Part shown: positions 24,855 to 32,924 of the stretch, in pieces
How the letters are laid out: the number at the start of each line of letters is the position of its first letter
How positions within the stretch are numbered: the first letter of the stretch is position 1
NCBI GenBank assembly: GCA_020052645.1
Contig: JAGVOQ010000014.1
Coordinates: forward strand, 1-32,924
Direction of reading: 5' to 3'
Length of the DNA: 32,924 bases
DNA from: Candidatus Omnitrophota bacterium
GTDB taxonomy: Bacteria; Omnitrophota; Gorgyraeia; Velamenicoccales; Velamenicoccaceae
The notes under the pieces: generated by a model
The model's database searches: none
What the model saw: the letters and a program-made list of their open reading frames with translations, nothing else
Told to the model about the DNA's origin: nothing
Made by a program: the position numbers and the translations under genes

Positions 24855-25370
24855 ATGACAGGAGTGAAAATCTTTAAAAATGCAGGGATAGGGATGGTTC
24901 TGGTTTTAAGTTTTTCTGTTTTAGGATGGACGCAGCAAAACGATACGAAAAAGGAAGAGGCCGTGGTTCAGGCAAAAAAGGAAATGGCTGTTGTTTCAAA
25001 GCCGTCGGTGACTCTGCAGAAAAGCAATTTTGTAGATGAGCCCAGAGAAGAAGTATCGGATAAGACATTGGAGGGTGAGGTGAGTGGTGTCAGTCCTACT
25101 TTTTTAGCCATTGTCTATGGTCAGGATGATAAGACTTCCTATGAAATTCCTTTTAAAGTCAATAAAAATGTGCGTTTTGAAAGGGCTAAAAGTATGGATG
25201 ATGTCAAAGTTGGCGATAGCGTTCAGGTTGCCTATGAAGAAAGATTGCTTAAGAGTGAGAAGGAGACCCAGGTGAAAGCACGAACGCTAACGCTTATTCG
25301 TTTATTGGTTTCAGCGAAACCAGAGGCTGAACAATCCAAAAATACTTTAGAAAGCCGTGAAAAAGAGTGA
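24855..25370 (+). CDS. Exported small beta-barrel-like protein of unknown function
   Basis: A 171-residue protein with a signal peptide (about 1-26), a charged linker, and a compact beta domain (about 72-150) with LEGEVSGVSPTFLAIVYG, YEIPFKVNKNVRFE and VKVGDSVQVAYEE, the layout of small OB/SH3-like domains found in DUF5666-like exported proteins. The tail is charged. AAGGAG precedes the ATG. It sits 57 bases before the giant gene, so cotranscription is possible. Function not recognised. Confidence 0.75.
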   Translation: MTGVKIFKNAGIGMVLVLSFSVLGWTQQNDTKKEEAVVQAKKEMAVVSKPSVTLQKSNFVDEPREEVSDKTLEGEVSGVSPTFLAIVYGQDDKTSYEIPFKVNKNVRFERAKSMDDVKVGDSVQVAYEERLLKSEKETQVKARTLTLIRLLVSAKPEAEQSKNTLESREKE

Positions 25371-25427
25371 AGGAAATTAAGAATAGCATAAATACGAAAA
25401 AGCTGAGGCATTAGAATTAGAATAAGC

Positions 25428-28400
25428 ATGAAAGCCAATAAGTTGTTTTGGGGGATGGCTCTGTCTTTGACAGTGGCCATGGCTATGGGATTTTTTGTCT
25501 CTAGTGCTTATGCTGCGCAGATCAAGCGAGTGCAGACTGGTGAAATTTATTTTGATGCTGCGTCGATTGCGCAGGTTGCTGAAATTCAGGCAGTGGACCA
25601 ATCTAAGACGATAGTCCTTCTTTATCCTAAGCCGGATTTGAATACCGCAACGAACGCCAGGCAGAATGTACTTTTTTCCGCTGATTTCGGTTCGGATACT
25701 GATTTAGTTATTACTCGTGATGGCGCCAGTTATGGAGTTACTGTGCGTTATTACCTTATAGAGTTCGCTGATGGAGTCAATGTTACACGAGGAATTACTT
25801 CTTTTGCTGCCGGCAGCCCGACCAACCCCAAATATACCACCAAAACTATTGCGCTTTCTCCAAGCCTGACGGATTACAATAATGCGGTACCTATTGTTCA
25901 GACCAGGTGTGCTTTTACAACTACTACGAGTGATGAAATCGCCACGATTAGAGCTACTATTCCTAATAATAATACTTTAGTGTTAGATCGTTATGCTACC
26001 AATGACGTTTTAAAAAGCGTGAATGTGGTTTGGCAGGTAGCTGAGTTTACCAAGGATGCCACCGTAAAACATGGGACAGCCACGATTGCTGTTAATGCTT
26101 ATTCAGGCACCGCAACCATCTCTCCCCAGATAGGCACTCTTGGCAAAGCTTTGCTTTTATTTAATTATAAAGCCAATAGAAGCGTAAATGGTATTGAAGG
26201 ATATGAGGATGTAAGAGGTGAGATAACCAATGCCACAACGCTTACTTTTACCCGCGGATACAGAAGCGCTACTACTTTGACTGATATTGCCGTGAGTTGG
26301 TTTGTGATAGAGCTCACGGATCCTTTAAGTACTGTGCAAGGTCAAAGCGCAGGAGCTCTTTCTGTTGCTAGTGGGGTAGAAGGTATAGAGGTAACTTTAG
26401 GTACTGCGGTTGATCCTCTTCGGGCAGTCCCCATTTTTTCTGTTTCTGGGCCACTGGATAATGCAGGCACAGGATATGAAGATGAAAACAGGTTTGCTGT
26501 AGAACGAGACTCTCCTCGTGGTATTGTTTATGTTCCGGGAACGCCAGGAGAAGTTTGGGTGACTAACTATTATTCCAATACTGTGTCTAGGTATAATGCT
26601 TCTTCTGGGGTCAGAAATGGCAGCCCAATAGCAGTAGGAAGCGGGCCGATTGCGATATGTTACAGTACTATTGCTCCGGCTTCAGTTTGGGTAGCTAATT
26701 ATCTTTCGGATAATGTCACTAGGATAAATGCTTCAACTGGAGCAGTGGTAGAAACTGTGGCATTGCCTGCAGGGGCTACGCCAGTTGACATTGCCACGGA
26801 TGCAACTTCTTCTTCGGTGTGGACTGTTAATAGTGGGATGACCACAACTGCTAATGTTGTAACAAGAATTGTTGTAGATGCTACGAGTCCTTATGCCAGT
26901 GTGGCTACTAGCTATACTGGTTATGCAGGATATCCGGCTACTATTTGTTATGATCCGGGTTCAGGCGGTAGCAGCGCTTATATGTGGGTGGGTTATGCTG
27001 CTTCAGATAGAATTACCAGATTTCTTTGTACTAATCCAGCATCTACTAATAGCTATGATTTAGGCGTGACCAATAATTATTATAACGCGATTGTTTATGC
27101 TCCACCTGGATTTGGAGGTTATGCTAGTCCGGCTCTATGGGTTACTTCTATGAGAAATAACTTTGTATCACGCGTAACTCTAAATTCCACTACGCATGTC
27201 TATTCATCTCAAACAGTGTTTGGTACAGAACTTAATCCGCGCGGGATTGATGTTATCGGTAGTGGAGCAAGCGGGATAGTGGCTTTTACCAACTTTGGTT
27301 CTAATACTATGAATATTATGAATCCTAGTACTGGGGCTACGACTTCCTATGAGACGCAGTCAAATCCTTGGGGCTTGTGTTATGATTCTACAAATAGTAA
27401 GATTTGGGTAACCAATGCTTCCAGTAATTCTTTTATGAAGTTTAATGTTGATGGTTCAAGCCCGGTGTCTTATTTGCCGAGTTCTACTGAGACCAAATAT
27501 TATTTTGCTCGTCTTAATGCTGTTACTACCACCGCGGATACGATCAACTGGTTCATTCCGGAATTTTGTCCTATTACTTTAAATATTCCTAATGGCTCAG
27601 ATACTTGGGTTATTGGTAGCAATGTGGATATTACCTGGAAATACGCTGATTCGTTGAAGGTAGACGGCGGCGGAACTAACGGTGTTCATCGGGTGAAACT
27701 AGAGATTTCTACTAACGGGACAGATTGGTATGGAATTCCAGGAGCTTCTAGTTTGGATGTCAGTAATGGTTATGATCCGGCCACAACTAATGACGGAAAA
27801 TTCACATGGACTAATTTACCGGCTTCGATTACCGGTATTGCCAATCTTATCGGTACGACTCTGAAAGTAAAAATCTCGGATATTGAAACAGGCTATACTG
27901 GTTTTTACGACACCTCAAACAATAACTTCAACATCAAAGGCCAGCTTACAGTTGATAGTATTCCTGATACCTGGCGGTTGGGAGAGAGCCACAATATTAC
28001 CTGGAGCACCAAAGGTAATTTAAATGGCCTAACTCCGGCGAATATGACGATAGCTCTTTCTACGAATGGAACTGACTTTACCAATGATTTAACAATAACT
28101 GCTGTTCCTGGTAATGATGGCAGTACAGGCAATCCCTGGACATGGAATCCCATCCCGACGACTTTAGGCGGAGAAAACCTTATTGGAACCACTAATAAGC
28201 TGCGCATCACTCTTAACTATGCGGCGGCTGGAACAGTATCGAGCACTACGAATAACTTTACCTTAAAAGGAACGATTTACAATGTTAGTCCTCTTAGTGA
28301 TGAGACCTGGCTATCGGGCGATACAAAAACTATTACCTGGAGCAAGAAAGGAATGTTCGGAGGCGGGGCCAATGAAGGGACTGTGGATATTTGGTATTCC

Positions 28401-31400
28401 AATAATGCAGGTGCAGACTATGGCGCGCTGCCGATTGCTACAGCTGTGGCTTCGGGTACTGATGCCGGGGGAGGTTCCTGGCAATGGAATATACCATTAA
28501 ACGTTGCAGGTTCTGCTCCTACCTCTAGAATTAAAGTGGTGCAGTCCAATGATTCTTCTGTTTTTGGCGTGAGCGCTGATTTCCACATGAAGGCCTCGCT
28601 CTCGGTAACTGCGCCAGTGGGTGGTGAGGTGTGGAAATATTCGGAAACCCATGACATTAAGTGGGTCCCCCATGGCACTATGGATTATGTCGTCATTAAA
28701 TATAAGGTGGGTGCTGGTGGGACGTGGCAGTATTGTGCAGGAGCTGAATCAGGACAACATTGGCCTGGTGGTACCGCAGAAGTCGAGCAGACCTATCATT
28801 GGAATATCCCTGATGCCTTGGGTGCTCAGGTGTGGGCGCGGGTTGCTAGCGAAGCTAATGAAAACATCTATGCTGATTGCGCGGCGCCTTTTAGCGTCAA
28901 AGGTCTTATTACGGTTAACGAGCCGCATGCTAATGAAGTCGTCAATGTTACCCATAGCGGTGTAAACAATATTAAAACCATTACTTGGGCGATCAATGGA
29001 AGCATCACCGGAACCGCGCATATCTCGCTTTCTTCTGATGGCGGTGCTACGTGGCCAACAGTGCTTACTACGGGCTCGGTGAATATCGCTACTCCGCGCA
29101 CGTACGCCTGGACGGTTTTACCAGCTCATCAAGGTGATAATAAGAAGATAAAAGTTTCCCTGGATGGCGATCTTGATCCTGTCAATGGAACCTCTGGGAT
29201 TACCTCTATCGCCTTCAAGGTTGTGCCTTACCTTAGGCTTGATTATCCTACAGACAGCGGTATAAGTTTCAATATTGGTGATGCCATGTATATCAAATGG
29301 ACAGCCGACCCTCCGGATCACACGAGTTTTGGAACGGTGGATATTCATTACGATACCAATAGCGGCATCGGTGGATATCCAAGTTTGATCGCTGCCAGTG
29401 TCGATTCTGATAATATTCCTAATGGGGAAAGTGTAGTAGGCTACAAATGGACTATCCCTGATGTTCCGGGTATGGTCGGGACCAAAGTGCGCATTCAGGT
29501 GGCCAAGACCGGAAGCGAAAGTGACGTTCATTCAGAGAGTCAATATGATCTTGCGGTTAAAGGAACCTTAGCTTTGACAGGTGAAGCCAATGGCGGTGCT
29601 ACGTGGGAGGCAGGAACAACCAAGCAAATTTCTTGGAATAGGACAGGCGACTTGGGCACTATAAAGATACTTTATTCCCGGGTTGAACCGACGGATTTTG
29701 CTTACACTATTGCCCAGGGTGTCAATTCTGCCAGCAGTCCCTATGCCTGGGACATTCCGAACAATATTGATATTGAACGCAATACTTTAATAAAGATTAA
29801 AATTCTCTCAGAAGGTGACAGCACAATTAATTCCGTGTCAGCTAATCCGCTTACCATTCAGTCAAAACTTACCCTGACCAAGCCTGCCCAGCAGGAAACT
29901 TTATATGTGGCTCAAACCGGCGGATACGATATTACTTGGAATACCTATGGCACGGTTCCGCAGGTAAAACTTACCTATGACACCAATAGTGGTAACGACG
30001 GTTATGATAAAGATATCGCCAGTGGTGCAGCTATTTCTAACCCAGCCACCGGAGGACAGCCTTATTCCTATAGCTGGACCGTGCCCACGGCTATTGGTAG
30101 CAAGCTAAGAGTCAAGGTCATGAGCGCCAGCTATCCGACCAATATTCTGTCTACCTCAACAGGTGATAATACGATAAAAGGAAGGATCGAAATTTCTTCG
30201 CCTACGGCGTCGGTTAAAGACGCTAATGCCTGGCTCGTCGATAACGCCACGGATGGTATGGTTAGCCAGCATTTAGTAACCTGGATTAACTACGGTGACC
30301 TCGGCGGAGTTCCGAAAACCGTAACCATTAAGTCGGCTTCTAACGGCGTTGATTTTAATATTACCTTAACGGCCACGGCCAACGGCGCCAATGGAGCGGC
30401 CAACTACAACTGGACCATTCCTAATAACATCGGGGTAACCAATAAACTGAAAATTATTGATAATAACGACCCTGATGTCTACGCTCTATCCGACGCTTTT
30501 GAAATTAAAGGTCAGGTTAAGGTTGATAGTCCTAAAGATGGAGAGGTCTATTATGTCGGCGGGTCAGCTCTGCCTATTCGCTGGAAATACGCCGGCACTC
30601 TGGGAAACATTGATCTTTTCTACAGTACCAACAACGGCGATAACTGGGGCACGGCCATTGCTACGGTGGATTTTGCTTCTTCCCAACCGTATAATTATAC
30701 CGTTCCCGAAGTTACAACGACCTCTGGTAAGGTTAAGATTGAACAAGTTTCTGACAGGACGTATGTCAACAATATCATGACGGGTAATTTCCGCGTGAAA
30801 GGCTCGGTTTTTTTAGGAGCCCATCCCAATGCTTCATCGGTCTGGACGGTTACTGGTGACAGTAACCTTATCGAGTGGACTTTTACGGGAGCTATCGCCA
30901 ATGTGGGAATTGATTTGGATACGGATAGCGGCAATAATGGTTATGATATACCTATTATTGCTTCTACCGCTGCCAATGCCGGAAGCTATACCTGGACTAT
31001 CCCAACAGGCAAATATGTGGATGTAACCTCTGATCATTGTCGTGTCAAGATACGGGATGCTAGCGATGCTACAGTCAGCGCGGTATCACCCGCTGATTTT
31101 AAGATTAAGCCGGTGCTTACATTGATTTCTCCGGTAGGTAGCGAGCACTGGGCCATAGATTCCGCCCATGATATTACCTGGGATTATTTTGGCGCCATCC
31201 CACAAATAATAATAGAATATTCTAAAGACGGCGGTACCAATTGGGAAACACCCATCAGTAGCGGTTATGATACTTCGGCTAAATTCTTCCAATGGACTAT
31301 TCCTGATACCGTTACGAATCAAGCCAAGGTAAGAATTACCAAGGCCACAGATTCTTCCATTATTAGCGCTTCCACTTCTTGGTTTGAAATTATGGGCGCG

Positions 31401-32924
31401 TTAACTGTCACGGCGCCCATCGGTGATGTAGATTTGCCGGTTGGTTCTTCCTATACCATAAAATGGATTCCTACGGGAACCATTCTCAACAATCTAAAGA
31501 TTCAGTATTCATCTGATGCGGCTCATACCACATGGAATGATATTGCCGGAGCGGGAAATCTTTCTCCGGGAGCTAAGGATGTTGAACAGTCTTTTTTCTG
31601 GACTGTACCCAATGCTTGTTCTGCAACAGTTAAGGTAAAGATTTTTGAACTGACTAATCCTACCTATGTCAATGCGCTATCGGCTAATGATAATGCCATC
31701 ATTGGCAATATCATCTTGTTGCATCCCACCAATGGAGAGACCATGGTCGTTGGGAATCCTTTTGCTGTCCAATGGAGTTATCAAGGCAATATCAGTAAAT
31801 TTGATGTGGAATATAAGAATGGAGCTGGAAATTGGGTTCTTATTTCTCCGGCGGAAGGAGCTGCTGGTGCGCCTTCGCCGCAGACCTGGCAGTGGAGTTC
31901 AGTGGCTGATGATATCGGCAGTGCCATTACTGTTAGGGTGAAGGACCATGATATACCCCGAGTGGTAAGTACGTCTACAGCGGATAATATTATCCTAGGT
32001 TCTATTGCGATCACCTATCCCAATGGCACCGAGACTTTGACCGTGGGTGGCACCTGTAACATCGCCTGGAATAAAACCGGCTCCATCGGTAATCTATTGA
32101 TTCAGTATTCAAAGGATAATTTTGGTTCCGACATTCATGAAATTAACCCTGGGTATCCATCGGCTAATTCTCCTTTTCCCTGGCCCGTACCCAATGATAT
32201 TACCAATACCGATACGGTAAAAGTAAAAGTTACTAGTATGGGGGGTATTCCAGTATCGGATGTTTCGGATAATTCTTTTACTATCATCGGTGGGCTTTCC
32301 AATATCAATCCCGCAGGTGGTATCGTCTGGTATAAGGGTGAGACTAATAAAAGTATTTCTTGGGAAGCCAACGGTACTATTGCCAATGTAGACATCCGCT
32401 ATAAAACTACGACGGCCGGAGGCACCTATGATAAAGTCATCGTCCTTGATGACGGCGGTCATGCTAATGGCGTGAATACCCATTCTTGGCCTACAGTGCC
32501 GGATGAAAATTCTGAAGAGTGTTACATCCAGGTTTTAGACCATAGCAATTCCAATGTTAAGGCAAATTCTGCCACGGCCTTTTCTATGCGGCCTGTCATT
32601 ACTGTCAGCAAACCCGATGTCAATGATAAGTTCGTGGTGGGGTCTTCTTATACGGACGCGATCCAGTGGTCCTTAAACGGTTCCACCAAAGTCACTACTG
32701 TAGATTTGCTTTATTCGACCAATGGCATAGCCGGTCCTTTTGATAAGACCATTGCGACCGGTGTTGATGCCACGCTGGGTAAACGTAATTGGAATACTGT
32801 TGGTGATAATATTAGTAACACGGTTGTTGTTAAAGTCTTAGATAAGACCGGCGGCACAGGTAATTCAAATGTCTTTGGTTTATCCCCGAGCTTTAAGATC
32901 CTTGGTTCTATTGTTGTCAATCAA
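25428..32924 (+). CDS. Giant exported repeat protein, incomplete at the right edge (at least 2,499 residues)
   Basis: Reading from ATG 25428, all 2,499 codons to the window edge are open. It has a signal peptide (1-29, VSSAYA); three to four tandem modules of about 90 residues (30-355) sharing a W/Y-x-(L/V)-(I/A)-E-(F/L) strand; a seven-bladed YVTN/NHL-type beta-propeller (about 360-690; blade signatures EVWVTN, SVWVAN, SVWTVN, YMWVGY, ALWVTS, IVAFTN, KIWVTN); then 17 complete Ig-like modules of about 95-125 residues from residue 716, with the 18th beginning at the edge. The modules follow P-x-x-(G)-E-x-W...I-T/S-W...G...W-x-I-P...F-x-I-K-G, like Kre9/KNH (Ser-Thr-rich GPI-anchored) domains. 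No stop, cell-wall anchor or sorting signal is in the window. It is most likely a secreted or surface adhesin or filament. No Shine-Dalgarno was seen. Confidence 0.93.
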   Translation, partial: MKANKLFWGMALSLTVAMAMGFFVSSAYAAQIKRVQTGEIYFDAASIAQVAEIQAVDQSKTIVLLYPKPDLNTATNARQNVLFSADFGSDTDLVITRDGASYGVTVRYYLIEFADGVNVTRGITSFAAGSPTNPKYTTKTIALSPSLTDYNNAVPIVQTRCAFTTTTSDEIATIRATIPNNNTLVLDRYATNDVLKSVNVVWQVAEFTKDATVKHGTATIAVNAYSGTATISPQIGTLGKALLLFNYKANRSVNGIEGYEDVRGEITNATTLTFTRGYRSATTLTDIAVSWFVIELTDPLSTVQGQSAGALSVASGVEGIEVTLGTAVDPLRAVPIFSVSGPLDNAGTGYEDENRFAVERDSPRGIVYVPGTPGEVWVTNYYSNTVSRYNASSGVRNGSPIAVGSGPIAICYSTIAPASVWVANYLSDNVTRINASTGAVVETVALPAGATPVDIATDATSSSVWTVNSGMTTTANVVTRIVVDATSPYASVATSYTGYAGYPATICYDPGSGGSSAYMWVGYAASDRITRFLCTNPASTNSYDLGVTNNYYNAIVYAPPGFGGYASPALWVTSMRNNFVSRVTLNSTTHVYSSQTVFGTELNPRGIDVIGSGASGIVAFTNFGSNTMNIMNPSTGATTSYETQSNPWGLCYDSTNSKIWVTNASSNSFMKFNVDGSSPVSYLPSSTETKYYFARLNAVTTTADTINWFIPEFCPITLNIPNGSDTWVIGSNVDITWKYADSLKVDGGGTNGVHRVKLEISTNGTDWYGIPGASSLDVSNGYDPATTNDGKFTWTNLPASITGIANLIGTTLKVKISDIETGYTGFYDTSNNNFNIKGQLTVDSIPDTWRLGESHNITWSTKGNLNGLTPANMTIALSTNGTDFTNDLTITAVPGNDGSTGNPWTWNPIPTTLGGENLIGTTNKLRITLNYAAAGTVSSTTNNFTLKGTIYNVSPLSDETWLSGDTKTITWSKKGMFGGGANEGTVDIWYSNNAGADYGALPIATAVASGTDAGGGSWQWNIPLNVAGSAPTSRIKVVQSNDSSVFGVSADFHMKASLSVTAPVGGEVWKYSETHDIKWVPHGTMDYVVIKYKVGAGGTWQYCAGAESGQHWPGGTAEVEQTYHWNIPDALGAQVWARVASEANENIYADCAAPFSVKGLITVNEPHANEVVNVTHSGVNNIKTITWAINGSITGTAHISLSSDGGATWPTVLTTGSVNIATPRTYAWTVLPAHQGDNKKIKVSLDGDLDPVNGTSGITSIAFKVVPYLRLDYPTDSGISFNIGDAMYIKWTADPPDHTSFGTVDIHYDTNSGIGGYPSLIAASVDSDNIPNGESVVGYKWTIPDVPGMVGTKVRIQVAKTGSESDVHSESQYDLAVKGTLALTGEANGGATWEAGTTKQISWNRTGDLGTIKILYSRVEPTDFAYTIAQGVNSASSPYAWDIPNNIDIERNTLIKIKILSEGDSTINSVSANPLTIQSKLTLTKPAQQETLYVAQTGGYDITWNTYGTVPQVKLTYDTNSGNDGYDKDIASGAAISNPATGGQPYSYSWTVPTAIGSKLRVKVMSASYPTNILSTSTGDNTIKGRIEISSPTASVKDANAWLVDNATDGMVSQHLVTWINYGDLGGVPKTVTIKSASNGVDFNITLTATANGANGAANYNWTIPNNIGVTNKLKIIDNNDPDVYALSDAFEIKGQVKVDSPKDGEVYYVGGSALPIRWKYAGTLGNIDLFYSTNNGDNWGTAIATVDFASSQPYNYTVPEVTTTSGKVKIEQVSDRTYVNNIMTGNFRVKGSVFLGAHPNASSVWTVTGDSNLIEWTFTGAIANVGIDLDTDSGNNGYDIPIIASTAANAGSYTWTIPTGKYVDVTSDHCRVKIRDASDATVSAVSPADFKIKPVLTLISPVGSEHWAIDSAHDITWDYFGAIPQIIIEYSKDGGTNWETPISSGYDTSAKFFQWTIPDTVTNQAKVRITKATDSSIISASTSWFEIMGALTVTAPIGDVDLPVGSSYTIKWIPTGTILNNLKIQYSSDAAHTTWNDIAGAGNLSPGAKDVEQSFFWTVPNACSATVKVKIFELTNPTYVNALSANDNAIIGNIILLHPTNGETMVVGNPFAVQWSYQGNISKFDVEYKNGAGNWVLISPAEGAAGAPSPQTWQWSSVADDIGSAITVRVKDHDIPRVVSTSTADNIILGSIAITYPNGTETLTVGGTCNIAWNKTGSIGNLLIQYSKDNFGSDIHEINPGYPSANSPFPWPVPNDITNTDTVKVKVTSMGGIPVSDVSDNSFTIIGGLSNINPAGGIVWYKGETNKSISWEANGTIANVDIRYKTTTAGGTYDKVIVLDDGGHANGVNTHSWPTVPDENSEECYIQVLDHSNSNVKANSATAFSMRPVITVSKPDVNDKFVVGSSYTDAIQWSLNGSTKVTTVDLLYSTNGIAGPFDKTIATGVDATLGKRNWNTVGDNISNTVVVKVLDKTGGTGNSNVFGLSPSFKILGSIVVNQ
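26540..27440 (+). repeat. Seven-bladed beta-propeller coding repeats in the giant gene
   Basis: The blade signature (S/V/L)-W-V-(T/A)-N recurs with codons near 26552, 26684, 26815, 26980, 27133, 27280 and 27400, spaced 40-55 codons. This fits a YVTN-family propeller, often a ligand-binding head in surface proteins. Confidence 0.7.
27573..32906 (+). repeat. 17 tandem Kre9/KNH-like Ig modules in the giant gene
   Basis: Module starts by my reading: 27573, 27942, 28272, 28596, 28905, 29229, 29565, 29865, 30183, 30513, 30804, 31113, 31398, 31707, 32001, 32292, 32595, with the next at 32907. Most end in F-x-(I/V)-(K/L/I)-G. Lengths run 95-123 codons. DNA identity between modules is low, so this is an old or diversified array rather than a recent expansion. 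Confidence 0.8.

Noticed and set aside
27905-32920. Many 60-137-codon frames on both strands under the giant gene
   Set aside because: All are shadows of the single long plus-strand frame, which encodes coherent Ig-like modules throughout.

Overview
The window is a contiguous stretch of bacterial chromosome, AT-leaning and densely coding. The organism is probably an uncultured Gram-negative-type (diderm) bacterium. The best guess is the Omnitrophota/OP3 neighbourhood, inferred from the mix of a PulD-like secretin operon, many-PAS sensors and a giant secreted repeat protein; no taxonomic marker gene is present to prove it. No rRNA, tRNA, CRISPR array or integrase was seen.

Layout. (1) 1-4566, minus strand: a tight lipid/glycan cluster of a GT39-type glycosyltransferase, a UbiA-family prenyltransferase, a short-chain prenyl diphosphate synthase that resembles eukaryotic/archaeal GGPP synthases, and a B12-binding radical SAM enzyme. 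The radical SAM gene is cut by the window edge and broken by an apparent one-base frameshift. (2) 4567-5334: a non-coding stretch with a 114-bp inverted-repeat element, a promoter and several terminator-like hairpins. (3) 5335-11533: a sensory operon of a 7TM/five-PAS protein without a kinase domain, a Cache-HAMP-PAS-GAF histidine kinase and a receiver-only regulator. (4) 11534-12149: a promoter/terminator pair that may make a small RNA, two copies of the palindromic repeat family, and a cold-shock protein gene with a strong terminator. (5) 12209-15120: an HtpX-like membrane protease with an embedded EF-hand loop, then an ABC-F ATPase. (6) 15251-17086: a second histidine kinase/receiver pair. 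(7) 17442-21982: an overlapping four-gene operon (ExeA-like ATPase, GspC/PilP-like protein, GspD/PilQ secretin, membrane coiled-coil/TPR protein) behind a leader with a terminator just before the first start codon. (8) 22147-25370: four exported proteins, including a SurA-like/cyclophilin fusion chaperone. (9) 25428 to the right edge: one uninterrupted reading frame of 2,499 codons with no stop in the window. It encodes a giant exported protein with N-terminal modules, a seven-bladed YVTN-type propeller and at least 17 tandem Ig-like (Kre9/KNH-like) modules.

How they may work together (inference): the secretin operon could form an outer-membrane assembly or secretion channel, the SurA-cyclophilin protein and HtpX would handle envelope protein folding and quality control, and the giant repeat protein would be a surface or secreted adhesin-like cargo. 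Both two-component systems end in receivers without DNA-binding domains, so their output must pass through partners outside the window. A family of related palindromes at four sites sits only in gaps between operons.
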